Assembly (NCBI GenBank): GCA_019694315.1
Contig: JAIBCE010000001.1
Coordinates: 62,001 to 126,000, forward strand
Source: Sandaracinaceae bacterium
Lineage (GTDB): Bacteria; Myxococcota_A; Polyangia; Polyangiales; Sandaracinaceae
Reading direction: 5' to 3'
DNA: 64,000 nucleotides
A program made the translations under genes and the position numbers. Below are positions 8,224-16,143 of the stretch, piece after piece. The notes under the pieces are model-generated. The model ran no database searches and was not told where the DNA came from. It worked only from the letters and a program-made list of their open reading frames with translations. Numbering within the stretch: the stretch's first letter is position 1; every line of letters starts with the position of its first letter.

Positions 8224-9285
8224 ATGTCCACCAGCTCGTGGAGCCCGTTCCGGCTCTATTCCATCGGTGCCCTCGTCGCGGTGCTCCTGCTCTCCTCGAG
8301 CTGCCTCTTCTACGCGTCCTGTACGCGCGTGGACGTGGGCCACGTGGGCATCCGCGTCCACCTCGCGGGCTCCGAGCGCGGCGTGGAGGACGCGCCCATC
8401 GTGACCGGCTGGGTCATGTACAACCCGGCCACCGAGGAGATCATCGAGTTCCCCACCAACGTGCAGAACGTGGTGTGGACCGCCGACCTCCACGAAGGAT
8501 CACCGACCGACGAGTCGATCACGTTCGCGTCGCGCGAGGGTGTGAGCGTCAACGCCGACGTGGGCCTCGCGTTCCACATCGACCGCACGATGGCGCCGCG
8601 CCTCTACTCGCGGTTCCGCGAGCGCGACATCTCGGTGCTAGCGCACGGCTACGTGCGCAACGTCGTGCGGGAGGCGATCTCGGAGGCCGCCTCGCAGATG
8701 GAGGTGCAGGACATCTACGGCGTGCGCAAGACCGAGCTCCTGCACCAGGCGCAGGCCGCGATCGAGGAGCGCCTCGGAGGCGATGGCTTCGTCGTCGATC
8801 AGCTCACGTTCGTCTCGGCGCTGCGCCTGCCGCCGAACGTCGTCGACTCGATCAACGAGGCCATGGCGGCCACGCAGAACGCGATCCAGGCCGAGAACCG
8901 CGTGCGTCAGGTCCGGGCGGAGGCCGAGCAGAACATCGCGCAGGCGCGCGGTGAGGCCGAGGCGTCGCGTCAGCGCGCGCAAGGTGAGGCCGACGCGATC
9001 CTCATCCGCGCGCGGGCCGAGGCGCAGGCCAACGAGATCATCCGGCTCTCGACCTCGCCCGAGGTCATCGCGTACCGGCAGACGCAGCGCTGGGACGGGC
9101 AGCTCCCCGTGGTGGTGGGCGGCACGAGCGGCGTGCCCGTGCTGACGCTCGAGTCGAGCCAGTTCCTGCGAATCTCCGAGCAGGAGCGGAGCGATCGGCT
9201 GCGCGAGCTCCTCGGCAGCACGCCTGCCTACGCGCCCGCGTCCGACGCGACGCCACCCGCCGCGGACGCCCCGGCGACGCAGTGA
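8224..9285 (+). CDS. SPFH/Band-7 (prohibitin-like) membrane-anchored protein
   Basis: A 353-residue SPFH-domain protein. One N-terminal membrane helix (about residues 9-29) is followed by VDVGHVGIRVHL, the start of the SPFH/prohibitin fold, and then by a long charged coiled coil rich in AEAE/RQRAQGEADA repeats (about 220-275) typical of stomatin, prohibitin and HflK. A Pro/Ala tail ends the protein. Family members form large membrane-bound rings that scaffold partners, often proteases. The gene is divergent to hxsB and precedes the two HxsD-like genes, so it may belong to the same unit, although a hairpin at 9312-9331 separates it from them. Confidence 0.88.
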   Translation: MSTSSWSPFRLYSIGALVAVLLLSSSCLFYASCTRVDVGHVGIRVHLAGSERGVEDAPIVTGWVMYNPATEEIIEFPTNVQNVVWTADLHEGSPTDESITFASREGVSVNADVGLAFHIDRTMAPRLYSRFRERDISVLAHGYVRNVVREAISEAASQMEVQDIYGVRKTELLHQAQAAIEERLGGDGFVVDQLTFVSALRLPPNVVDSINEAMAATQNAIQAENRVRQVRAEAEQNIAQARGEAEASRQRAQGEADAILIRARAEAQANEIIRLSTSPEVIAYRQTQRWDGQLPVVVGGTSGVPVLTLESSQFLRISEQERSDRLRELLGSTPAYAPASDATPPAADAPATQ

Positions 9286-9311
9286 CGGTGTGAGAGAACG
9301 GAGGAGCGCGA

Positions 9312-9331
9312 CGCCTGCTCCGCCGCAGGCG
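9312..9331 (+). terminator. short hairpin between the SPFH and HxsD-like genes
   Basis: Perfect 7-bp inverted repeat cgcctgc/gcaggcg with a 6-nt loop, 26 nt after the SPFH stop. No T-tract follows, so it could be an attenuator, a weak terminator or a processing stem. Confidence 0.4.
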
Positions 9332-9351
9332 ATCGTGTTACGCGTAGCGGC

Positions 9352-9882
9352 ATGACCGAGGCCGTCCCGTCCCTGCCCCCGGAGATCGCCGCGATCGATC
9401 TCGCGGACACCAGCATCGCGCTCTCCATCGACGCCACTACGTACGGGCTCGAGGCGCTCCAGGCCGCCGGCTACACGTTTCTCGATCGCGCCTACGTGAT
9501 CCTCGATCGGCCCTCGCCCGAGCGCTATCGCGTGACGCTCGCGCCCAAGAAGAGCGAGGGAGAGCTTCGTGCGCAGCTCACCCGCCTCGCGGGCGAGTTC
9601 GCGAACGAGCTCCTCGCCGCGGCCTATCGACAGCGCCTGCAGCACGAGAACCGCGCGCTCATCGAGAGCGTCACGATGCGCACCGTGGCAGGCGCGATGG
9701 GCCCGGCAGAGGCGGCTCCTTCGCTCGAGGAGCTCGAGGCCTTCGACTTCTCTGCGGAGGCCTTCGAGGATCCGCTGGGGATCGCGATGAGCTGGGAAGA
9801 GAAGTACGGAAAGAAGTCTCCACCGAGCGCCGGCGAGCCACCTCCCTCGACGTCGTCGGACGGCGAAGAGGGCCCGCGCTGA
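9352..9882 (+). CDS. hxsD: HxsD-like protein of a His-Xaa-Ser type maturation system
   Basis: A 176-residue soluble protein. The core YGLEALQAAGYTFLDRAYVIL, a middle strand RYRVTLAPK, then GEFANELLAAAYRQRLQHENRALIESV and a later FEDPLGIAMSWEEKYGK match what I recall of HxsD (small protein with an LxNDxxLRE-like helix that accompanies HxsB and HxsC). The role of HxsD is not firmly known; substrate recognition or scaffolding is likely. It overlaps the next gene (TGATG at 9880-9884), so the two are translationally coupled, which argues that the proteins act together. A low-complexity Ser/Pro tail ends it. Confidence 0.7.
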   Translation: MTEAVPSLPPEIAAIDLADTSIALSIDATTYGLEALQAAGYTFLDRAYVILDRPSPERYRVTLAPKKSEGELRAQLTRLAGEFANELLAAAYRQRLQHENRALIESVTMRTVAGAMGPAEAAPSLEELEAFDFSAEAFEDPLGIAMSWEEKYGKKSPPSAGEPPPSTSSDGEEGPR

Positions 9883-10091
9883 TGCGCACGCTGCGCTTGC
9901 ACCGCGAGCTCTACCGCGGCGAGGCGATCGACGCGGCCGCGAAGATCTACGCGTCCTATGCGCAGATCGCGCTCGTCGAAGAGCCCGCGTACTGGGTCGT
10001 GAACGTCACGGCGAGCTCGCCGGCGCGCGAGCTGCGCGTGGCGCGCGAGCTCGCGAACCAGGCCCTCGGCCTCACCGTGCGCGATCGGTAG
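9882..10091 (+). CDS. small second HxsD-like protein
   Basis: A 69-residue protein whose order of elements repeats the HxsD core in short form: YRGEAIDAAAKIYASYAQI, then YWVVNVTAS, then RVARELANQALGLTV, the counterpart of the GEFANELL helix in the preceding gene. It starts inside the stop of that gene. Two HxsD-type proteins in tandem suggest a heteromer, one full length and one minimal. Its last 20 bases overlap the convergent methyltransferase gene. It is too small to predict anything further with safety. Confidence 0.65.
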   Translation: MRTLRLHRELYRGEAIDAAAKIYASYAQIALVEEPAYWVVNVTASSPARELRVARELANQALGLTVRDR

Positions 10092-10779
10092 CCGCGTCGG
10101 ACGCGACGGTCGCCTCGCCCACGAGGCCGCTGCTCACGATCCACGGAAGCTCGAGGCGCCGATCACCGAGCGCACCCGTGTCGAAGCCCGCCGCGGCGAT
10201 CGCGCCCCGCGCGTCGGTGAGCGGATCGCAGCCGCCGAGCAGCGCCTTCCACGCAGGGCGCACGACACGCTGCGCCGTGCGCATCGCTCCGGGTCGTGCA
10301 CCCACGTGCTCCGCGATCACGAGGCGCCCTCCGGGCGCGAGCACGCGGCGCGCCTCGGCGAGCATCACGTCCGCGCGACGCACGGAGCAGAGGACGAACG
10401 TGATCACGACGCGGTCGAACGAGGCGTCGTCGAACGGGAGCGGTCGCGAGCCGGAGAGCACCTCGAGGCGGCTCGGGACCCCCGTGCGATCGGTCCAGCG
10501 ATCGAGGCGCTCCTTCGCGAGCTCGGCCAGGCCCTCGGCCGGCTCGATCGCCACGAGCTCGCTCATGCCGGCGGTACGACCGCGGTAGTACGGGAGGTTC
10601 GAGCCCGTCCCGAAGCCGAGCTCGAGCACGCGCCCCCCCACGCCCGCGAGGAGCTCACCGCGGAGCGGCTCGACGCCGCGCATCCCGTCATCGAGCAGGT
10701 GCGAGAGGACGTGCTTCTGGAACGCGCGCTCGAGCCGCGACTGCGTCCGCGCGCCTTCGATGCGATCGGTCACGCCCAC
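10072..10779 (-). CDS. class I SAM-dependent methyltransferase
   Basis: A 235-residue methyltransferase of the UbiE/type-11 kind. VLELGFGTGSNLPYY is SAM motif I, VAIEPAEG is motif II, LPFDDASFDRVV is the acidic post-II motif, and LAPGGRLVIAEHV is motif III. FQKHVLSHLLDDG at the N-terminus is typical of small-molecule or lipid methyltransferases. The acceptor is unknown. It is 16 bp downstream of a TlpA-like thioredoxin gene on the same strand and probably co-transcribed with it. Its end overlaps the HxsD-like gene tail to tail. Confidence 0.88.
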   Translation of the reverse strand: MGVTDRIEGARTQSRLERAFQKHVLSHLLDDGMRGVEPLRGELLAGVGGRVLELGFGTGSNLPYYRGRTAGMSELVAIEPAEGLAELAKERLDRWTDRTGVPSRLEVLSGSRPLPFDDASFDRVVITFVLCSVRRADVMLAEARRVLAPGGRLVIAEHVGARPGAMRTAQRVVRPAWKALLGGCDPLTDARGAIAAAGFDTGALGDRRLELPWIVSSGLVGEATVASDAATDRAR

Positions 10780-10795
10780 GTCCGCGGCAGCTCGG

Positions 10796-11410
10796 TCAGC
10801 CGCCCGAGCCGACGAGCGCGTTGATGCCGTCGGTGATCGTCTGGCCTTCGGCGGGCGCGAAGCCCTCGCGCTCCCACGTGATGCGGCCCTCGCGGTTGAC
10901 CCAGATCGAGAACGGCGCGGAGCGGCGCGGGTTGAGCTGCGTGGTCACGCGCGTGTCCAGGTCCGTGACGATGTCGAAGGTGATGCCGAGCCGGCGCGCC
11001 GCAGGGCCCACGCGGGACACCGTCGTCGCGTTGTCCATGGAGATGCCCACCACGCGCAGACCGGCCGCGCGGTGACGCTGGTAGAGGGTCTCGTAGAAGG
11101 GCAGCTCTTGCTGACAGGGCACGCACCACGTCGCCCAGAAGAGGATGACGACGGGGTGGTGCCCGATGAGCTCACCCATGCGGAATTGCCCCGAAGAAGG
11201 GCCTCCCACGGCCGCGGGCAGCGTGAAAGGGGGCGGCTGACCACCCACACGCGCGCGGGCCGACGACACCGGCGAGAGCGTGTCGAGCAGCGCCCCGAGC
11301 GAGGCCCGCGACGCATCGGACGCGACGTCGCGCGGGCGAGGCGCGATCGCGAGGCCGCACGCGAGGCCGAGGGCGAGACCGACGATCGACAGGGCACGGC
11401 TCAGGCGCAT
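10796..11410 (-). CDS. TlpA/ResA-like thioredoxin-fold protein, periplasmic
   Basis: A 204-residue membrane-anchored or secreted thioredoxin-fold protein. The N-terminal helix RALSIVGLALGLACGLAIA is a signal or anchor. The catalytic motif is WCVPC within FWATWCVPCQQELPFYETLY, followed by ISMDNATTVSRV and a late VNREGRITWEREG strand. Such proteins reduce disulfides in the periplasm, for example in cytochrome c maturation, but no cytochrome genes are nearby. ATG 11410 is chosen because it starts the signal sequence, with GGAG upstream; the longer frame adds non-signal sequence. Confidence 0.87.
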   Translation of the reverse strand: MRLSRALSIVGLALGLACGLAIAPRPRDVASDASRASLGALLDTLSPVSSARARVGGQPPPFTLPAAVGGPSSGQFRMGELIGHHPVVILFWATWCVPCQQELPFYETLYQRHRAAGLRVVGISMDNATTVSRVGPAARRLGITFDIVTDLDTRVTTQLNPRRSAPFSIWVNREGRITWEREGFAPAEGQTITDGINALVGSGG

Positions 11411-11515
11411 GGGGGCTCCGACGGTGGGGGGACGAGCCTCATTCAAGACCGAGGGGCCCCCACCATGCAATCGCTTCGATCGCCGGAGCATCGAGCGCGG
11501 CCACGAGTGAGGATC

Positions 11516-13180
11516 TCAGGCGGCTCGACGACGGCGACCGCGCCACGCGAGGAGCCACAGCGCGAAGGCGATCGGGCCGAAGCCCGTGACCGGCGTGCTC
11601 GCGGCCGCGCAGAACAGACCCGAGCCGTACGAGCTCCGGCTCACGGCGCAGAACGAGGCGCTGCTCGGGTGCTCGGGCGAGCGGAACCACGCCTCGGGGA
11701 TCTCCGGCGTGCCCATCGCGCGAGGGTAGGTGCGCTCGTACGTGAACGTGCGCGGAGGCGCCGCGCTCGAGGCCACCCCACCTCCTTCGCAGCACGCGAG
11801 CGGGATGCGGACGCGCGTCGTGAGCTCGACTGTGTGCGTGGGCGCCGGGGCCACCGCCGAGATCGGCACGATGCGCGAGTCCTCGAGCGTCTCGTGCTGC
11901 TGACGCGCGAGGCGAAGGTGCGTGAGGGTGCCTCGTGTGAGCCCGAAGCTCGCGAGCGAGCCGACGAGATCGGCCGTGCCCGCGGCGAGCGTGAGGGCGC
12001 TTCCGTCCTCGGCGTCGACGCGTCCGGCCGCGAGCACGTAGGCATCGGTGAGCACCGTGCCGCCCTCGGGATCGAACTGGAGCCGGTTCTGGATGGGCAC
12101 CTCGTCGCCGGGCCAGCTCACGACGAGCGGCGAGAGCCCCGTCACGCCGAGCTCGGTCGTGGCGAGATCCTCGGGCGGGTGCACGTCGAGCGCGACGAAC
12201 CAGCGGCCCGCGCCCACGTAGGCCGAGAACGCCTCGTCATCGACCTCGTCGTGCGCGAAGCCGTTCGCGTCCATCCAGAGCACGAGCGCCTCGAGGCTCG
12301 AGGCCGAGAGCGCGGTCACCGAGTACGCCTCGGAGACGGGGATCGTCTCGTACGAGACCGTCCCCGCGTCGCCGTAGTCGATCTGGTGTGTCCCGCGGCT
12401 TCCCGTGCCAGGCCGGTAGTACGCGCTGTCCGACGACCCGCATCCATAGAGCGCGAGGGGCGCGGCGGCGATCGTCGCGAGCACCTCCTCGCTGCTCGGC
12501 CCCTCGGCCTCGCTCGTGTAGTGCGGATCGGTGCACTGGAAGCCGAGGCTCGCGTCCTCGGTGACGAGGACGGTCTCGTGCACGCGCTCGCTCAGCGAGT
12601 CGCCCACCGCGGCGAGCTGACTGAACGCGTCGCTCGGCCCGAGCGCCACGTCGGGCCGTGCGGCCACGGGCATGACGAGCCCTGCGTGACCGCCCCCTCC
12701 GAGCAGACGCGGCTGGATGACGAGACTGACGATCGGGCTGTGCACCTCGGTCGCCGGCTCACCGTGTCGACAGACCCGCGCGACGCCCGCATCGGGCGCG
12801 CCCGCGTCCACGCCCGTGCTCGTGATCGGCGTGAGCCCCAGCGCCTCGAACGGCGGCAGGTGGCTCGAAGGCACCTCGTGATCGAGCATGTCTCCGAGCT
12901 GCCTGCGGCCCCAGTCCGAGAGGCTCAGCGCCTCGTCGTCCTCGGGACAGCGGTAGTCGATGATCACGTCGTCGAGCACGACGAAGAACGCGTTGGTGGT
13001 GGCGTCGAAGGCCACCGGCGGCGCCTCTTCCGACTCGACCACGCGGCAGATCGCCCGTGCGTGCGCGCTCGTGAGCGAGCCGCCGAGCAGGGCCGCGGCC
13101 GAGAGCGCGCGGACCATCGAGAGACGGAGAGACCCCTTCGCCGCGCCTGACGCGCGACGACCCGAAGCAAGCGATGTCAT
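11516..13180 (-). CDS. DUF2330-type secreted protein with MYXO-CTERM-like tail
   Basis: A 554-residue exported protein of unknown function. The signal peptide ends near SAHA. The body resembles DUF2330: a LEALVLWMDANGF block, YVGAGRWFVALDVHPP, then LSPLVVSWPGDEVPIQNRL. The end, GFGPIAFALWLLAWRGRRRRAA, is a hydrophobic stretch plus Arg cluster like MYXO-CTERM sorting tails, which anchor or release proteins at the myxobacterial cell surface. A good ribosome-binding site GGAGG lies 8 nt before the ATG. Cys pairs (CCEGGG, FCAVSR, LFCAAA) suggest disulfides. Confidence 0.78.
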   Translation of the reverse strand: MTSLASGRRASGAAKGSLRLSMVRALSAAALLGGSLTSAHARAICRVVESEEAPPVAFDATTNAFFVVLDDVIIDYRCPEDDEALSLSDWGRRQLGDMLDHEVPSSHLPPFEALGLTPITSTGVDAGAPDAGVARVCRHGEPATEVHSPIVSLVIQPRLLGGGGHAGLVMPVAARPDVALGPSDAFSQLAAVGDSLSERVHETVLVTEDASLGFQCTDPHYTSEAEGPSSEEVLATIAAAPLALYGCGSSDSAYYRPGTGSRGTHQIDYGDAGTVSYETIPVSEAYSVTALSASSLEALVLWMDANGFAHDEVDDEAFSAYVGAGRWFVALDVHPPEDLATTELGVTGLSPLVVSWPGDEVPIQNRLQFDPEGGTVLTDAYVLAAGRVDAEDGSALTLAAGTADLVGSLASFGLTRGTLTHLRLARQQHETLEDSRIVPISAVAPAPTHTVELTTRVRIPLACCEGGGVASSAAPPRTFTYERTYPRAMGTPEIPEAWFRSPEHPSSASFCAVSRSSYGSGLFCAAASTPVTGFGPIAFALWLLAWRGRRRRAA

Positions 13181-13300
13181 GAAGCGAACCTCCGAAAGAA
13201 AAGAACCGACCCGAACGTGACCGCGCCCGACACGCGGCCGAAGGCCACGCGCTACAAGAAGCGCGCCGCTCGGAATCGCCCTGTTTCATCGGGTTCGTGG

Positions 13301-13315
13301 TGTGCCACTGGCACA
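13301..13315. promoter_or_regulatory. 15-nt dyad, operator-like
   Basis: The sequence tgtgcca-c-tggcaca is a perfect 7-bp inverted repeat with one central base, overlapped by a second one (ccactg-gca-cagtgg, 13305-13319). It lies in the 187-bp gap upstream of the DUF2330 gene. It could bind a dimeric regulator; none is identified. Confidence 0.3.
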
Positions 13316-13367
13316 GTGGGCCCCGCGCAACCGCCCGGAGCCGGGCGCGAGCGTCACGCGAGGAGCC

Positions 13368-14267
13368 TCACATCCAGCGACGACGCCGGAGCTCGAGCGC
13401 GCACACGAACGACGAGAGGATCGAGACGGCGATGATCGCGGCGAAGGCCCACGGCTGGCCCGACCACGGCACCGGAACGTTCATTCCCCAGTAGCCCGCG
13501 ACCGCGAGCGGCGGCGTGAGGATCACCGTCACGGCGGCGAGCAGCTTCATCACGTCGTTGAGGTTGTTCGAGATGACGGAGGCGAACGCGTCCATCGTCA
13601 CCGCGAGCGTCTCGCGCTCGAGGTTCACGATCTCGAGGGCCTGACGGATCTCGATGAGCGTGTCCTCGAGCGCGCCGCGGTCTTCCTCCGGCACCTCGAG
13701 CCAGTGCGTCTCGCGCAGGCGCTGCACCACGAGCTCGAGCGACTTCAGCGCGGACGCGAAGATCACGAGCGACTTCATGAGGCGCACGAGCGCGAGCACC
13801 TCGCGGTTGCCGAGCGAGCGCGAGAGGTGCGCCTCCTCGGCGTCGATCGCGCGCTCCACGTCGGCCGTCGCCTCGAGGAACGCATCGGCCGCCGCGCGGA
13901 GGTGCGCGAGCACCACGCGATGCGGCGCGCAGGGCTCCGAGAGAGCGGCCGCGCGCACGCGATCCACGAGCTCGGGACCGTCGAGCGCGATCGTGACCGC
14001 ATCGCGGGCGCCCAAGACGAGGCTCAGCGGCACCGTGGCCCACGGCACGTCGCTGCCCTGCGGCATCCGTCGCGGCATGCGGAGCACGACGAGCGTCGCG
14101 TCTGCCGTCTTGGCGATGCGCGGTCGCTCGTCGGGATCGAGCGCGTGCGCGAGCAGGTGCTCTGGCACGCCGTGCGTAGCGACGAGGGCCTGCCGCTCCT
14201 CGTCGCTCGGTCGGTTGGCGACGATCCACGCGCCCCCACCGCTCATCTCGTCCACGCGCTCGAGCAT
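13368..14267 (-). CDS. CorA-family divalent metal (Mg/Co) transporter
   Basis: A 299-residue CorA-like channel. The long helical cytoplasmic domain (RAIDAEEAHLSRSL, then a stretch of coiled helices) leads to two C-terminal membrane helices. The signature YWGMNVPVPW, with the essential Gly-Met-Asn of the pore loop, lies between them. RRRRWM is the cytoplasmic end. The ATG at 14267 lies 4 bp after the stop of the upstream membrane-protein gene; a second in-frame ATG at 14246 is possible. Family knowledge: a pentamer importing Mg2+ or, in the ZntB branch, transporting Zn2+. Context with an ABC ATPase and a CxxC membrane protein is unusual. Confidence 0.9.
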   Translation of the reverse strand: MLERVDEMSGGGAWIVANRPSDEERQALVATHGVPEHLLAHALDPDERPRIAKTADATLVVLRMPRRMPQGSDVPWATVPLSLVLGARDAVTIALDGPELVDRVRAAALSEPCAPHRVVLAHLRAAADAFLEATADVERAIDAEEAHLSRSLGNREVLALVRLMKSLVIFASALKSLELVVQRLRETHWLEVPEEDRGALEDTLIEIRQALEIVNLERETLAVTMDAFASVISNNLNDVMKLLAAVTVILTPPLAVAGYWGMNVPVPWSGQPWAFAAIIAVSILSSFVCALELRRRRWM

Positions 14268-14271
14268 GCGT

Positions 14272-15312
14272 TCACCCGAAGAGAGAGGCGCCGCCGCTGA
14301 TCCACGCGAAGCGCGCGACCGGATAGATCGCGACCGCGACGGCGACGAGCCAGCCCACCGCGGCCGAGCGCGCGAAGCGACGTCGCAGCGCGATGGCGAG
14401 CGCGGGCTCCGGCACGCGAGACGACGCGATCGCCGAGGTGCCCAGCGCGAGGCTCGAGCCGAGCGCGAGCGCGAGCGCTGCGTAGAGAGGCCAGCCGATG
14501 CCGCCGCTCTCCTCGACGCGGAGCAGACAGAACGGGCACTGGTGCACCGGCGTCTCGTAGGCGTGCGGCGCGACGTAGCCGACGATCGCGGGCACCGAGG
14601 CGATCGCCGCACCGAGCGACGCGAGGCTCGCGAGGCCGGCGACGATCGCCGCGGAACGTTCGTTCCGCACGCGCGTCGACACGAGCGCGAGGGCTGCCGC
14701 GAGCACGCCGAGGATCACCAGCGCGAGCATCGCCTGCGGCTCGGCCCCGCCGTCGCGCCCGAGCACCGAGGCCGCGCGCGGGCCGAAGCCCGTGGAGCAG
14801 CACGAGGCGATCACGCGGAAGTCGAGGTCGAGCGCGAAGCGCGTGGAGGCCACGAAGCTCGCGACGACGAGCGGCCCCACGAAGAACGCGCCGACGAGCT
14901 TGGCGCGGGTGAGGACACCCTCGCGCTGCGTGAGGTCGATCGCGTGCAGCGCACGCCACGACGAGGCGGCGAGCGCCGACAGGATCGCGAGCACGAGCGC
15001 GCGGAAGCCCCACGCGCTCGAGGCGAGCACGCCATAGGCGCACATGGCCCCGCGCAGCGAGCCCGCGAGCCGATCGGCCCCGGAGACCGCCAGCAGCAGA
15101 TCGAGCCACGCGAACGCACCTGCGAGCGAGAACAGGGTGGACACGAGCTCGATCTGCTTGTCGAGCGCGAGGCGCGAGGCCGACGTGGCGCGCACGTCGT
15201 CGCGGAGCAGCGCACGGCTCGCCACGACCATGGCCGCGATCGCGAGCGCCGCGGCGCTCAGGCCGACGACGACGCGCGCGAGGAGCCATGGCCGGAAGAG
15301 GTTCTCGATCAC
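14272..15312 (-). CDS. polytopic membrane protein with a CxxC motif, function unknown
   Basis: A 346-residue integral membrane protein with about eight hydrophobic helices. I do not recognise the family. Notable residues are an ASCCST pair and HQCPFCLLRVEESGG, a CxxC redox- or metal-binding-like motif placed before the helix GWPLYAALALALG. It is not an FtsX-type permease. The GTG at 15312 overlaps the stop of the ABC ATPase gene as GTGA, so the two are translationally coupled and this protein may be the membrane partner of that ATPase. The CorA-like gene follows after 4 bp. A role in metal or redox handling is only a guess. Confidence 0.75.
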   Translation of the reverse strand: MIENLFRPWLLARVVVGLSAAALAIAAMVVASRALLRDDVRATSASRLALDKQIELVSTLFSLAGAFAWLDLLLAVSGADRLAGSLRGAMCAYGVLASSAWGFRALVLAILSALAASSWRALHAIDLTQREGVLTRAKLVGAFFVGPLVVASFVASTRFALDLDFRVIASCCSTGFGPRAASVLGRDGGAEPQAMLALVILGVLAAALALVSTRVRNERSAAIVAGLASLASLGAAIASVPAIVGYVAPHAYETPVHQCPFCLLRVEESGGIGWPLYAALALALGSSLALGTSAIASSRVPEPALAIALRRRFARSAAVGWLVAVAVAIYPVARFAWISGGASLFG

Positions 15313-16076
15313 GTCGCACCTGCACCGTCGAGCACCGGCGCGACGGGCGCGGCCGCCGCGCCCTCTCCTCGATCCTCGACCGACGCGACGCGCCCGTCCG
15401 CCATGGCGATCACGCGATCGACGCCGGCGTGATCGATCACCCGCGGGTCGTGCGTGGCGACGACGATCGTGCGCTTGCCGCCGAGGTGCGTGGTCTCGGT
15501 GCGCAGCTCGTCGAGCCACGCGAGGAGCTCCGCGGTGCTCGCCGCGTCGAGGTGCGCCGTGGGCTCGTCCAGGAGGAGCACGGGCGGGTCGAGGACGAGG
15601 GCGCGGAGGATCGCGACCCGCTGTCGCTCACCGCCCGAGAGCTTCTTCGCGATGGTGCCGCGATGTCGCGAGAGACCGATGCGCTCGAGGCGCTGGGCGA
15701 GGCGCGCCTCGTCCTCGGCGCTCGGGCCACCGATCGGCACGAGCGGCAGGAAGAGGTTCTCGTCCACCGACATCTCGGGCACGAGCGCGAGCTCCTGGAA
15801 CACGAAGCCCACCTCGTCACGCCGGAGCGCAGCGCGGTGCCGATCTCGCAGGCGCACGATCGAGCGCCCGAGCACGCGGATCTCCCCTGCGCTCGGCGCG
15901 ATCATCCCTCCGAGCAGCGAGAGCAGCGTGGTCTTGCCGCAGCCGCTCGGGCCGCGGAGCAGCGTCAGCGAGCCGGGCTCCACGCGCATCGTGACGCCGC
16001 GCACTGCGTGCACCTCGCGCGCGCCATCGGGATATCGCTTGTCGACGTCGACGCACTCGAGGGCGGGCTCGGCCAC
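15309..16076 (-). CDS. ABC transporter ATP-binding protein, LolD/MacB-like
   Basis: A 255-residue ABC ATPase. GPSGCGKTTLL is Walker A, VFQELALVPEMSVDENL holds the Q-loop, LSGGERQRVAI the signature, PPVLLLDEPTAHLD Walker B and THDPRVI the switch His. The signature and the DREN-like Q-loop context fit the LolD/MacB/FtsE subgroup that powers lipoprotein or peptide extraction. The GTG at 16076 fits the family start (VAEPALECVDVDKRYPDG) and a TATGGT box lies 6 nt upstream; the longer in-frame ORF is not conserved-looking. The partner is probably the coupled downstream membrane protein. Confidence 0.9.
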   Translation of the reverse strand: MAEPALECVDVDKRYPDGAREVHAVRGVTMRVEPGSLTLLRGPSGCGKTTLLSLLGGMIAPSAGEIRVLGRSIVRLRDRHRAALRRDEVGFVFQELALVPEMSVDENLFLPLVPIGGPSAEDEARLAQRLERIGLSRHRGTIAKKLSGGERQRVAILRALVLDPPVLLLDEPTAHLDAASTAELLAWLDELRTETTHLGGKRTIVVATHDPRVIDHAGVDRVIAMADGRVASVEDRGEGAAAAPVAPVLDGAGAT

Positions 16077-16082
16077 GCGCGC

Positions 16083-16088
16083 ACCATA
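16083..16088 (-). promoter_or_regulatory. candidate -10 box TATGGT, 6 nt before the ABC ATPase start
   Basis: TATGGT on the minus strand ends 6 nt before GTG 16076 and would start the ABC/CxxC/CorA operon as a leaderless transcript. It supports the short start. Confidence 0.45.
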
Positions 16089-16143
16089 GCACCGGGCCCG
16101 AGGCCCCTCCCCGCGCGGCACCGTCCATGCGAAGGTCCCGCCC

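Noticed and set aside
6532-10091. A His-Xaa-Ser repeat peptide (HxsA) near hxsB
   Set aside because: I read the intergenic gaps and small frames on both strands around the locus and found no run of HxS repeats and no second radical SAM gene.
417-10091. Two convergent gene ends overlapping by exactly 20 bp (417-436 and 10072-10091)
   Set aside because: The overlapping sequences are different and the equal length looks like coincidence in a compact genome.
13304-13325. Sigma54 promoter suggested by TGGCAC
   Set aside because: No TTGC-like -12 element at the right distance on either strand.
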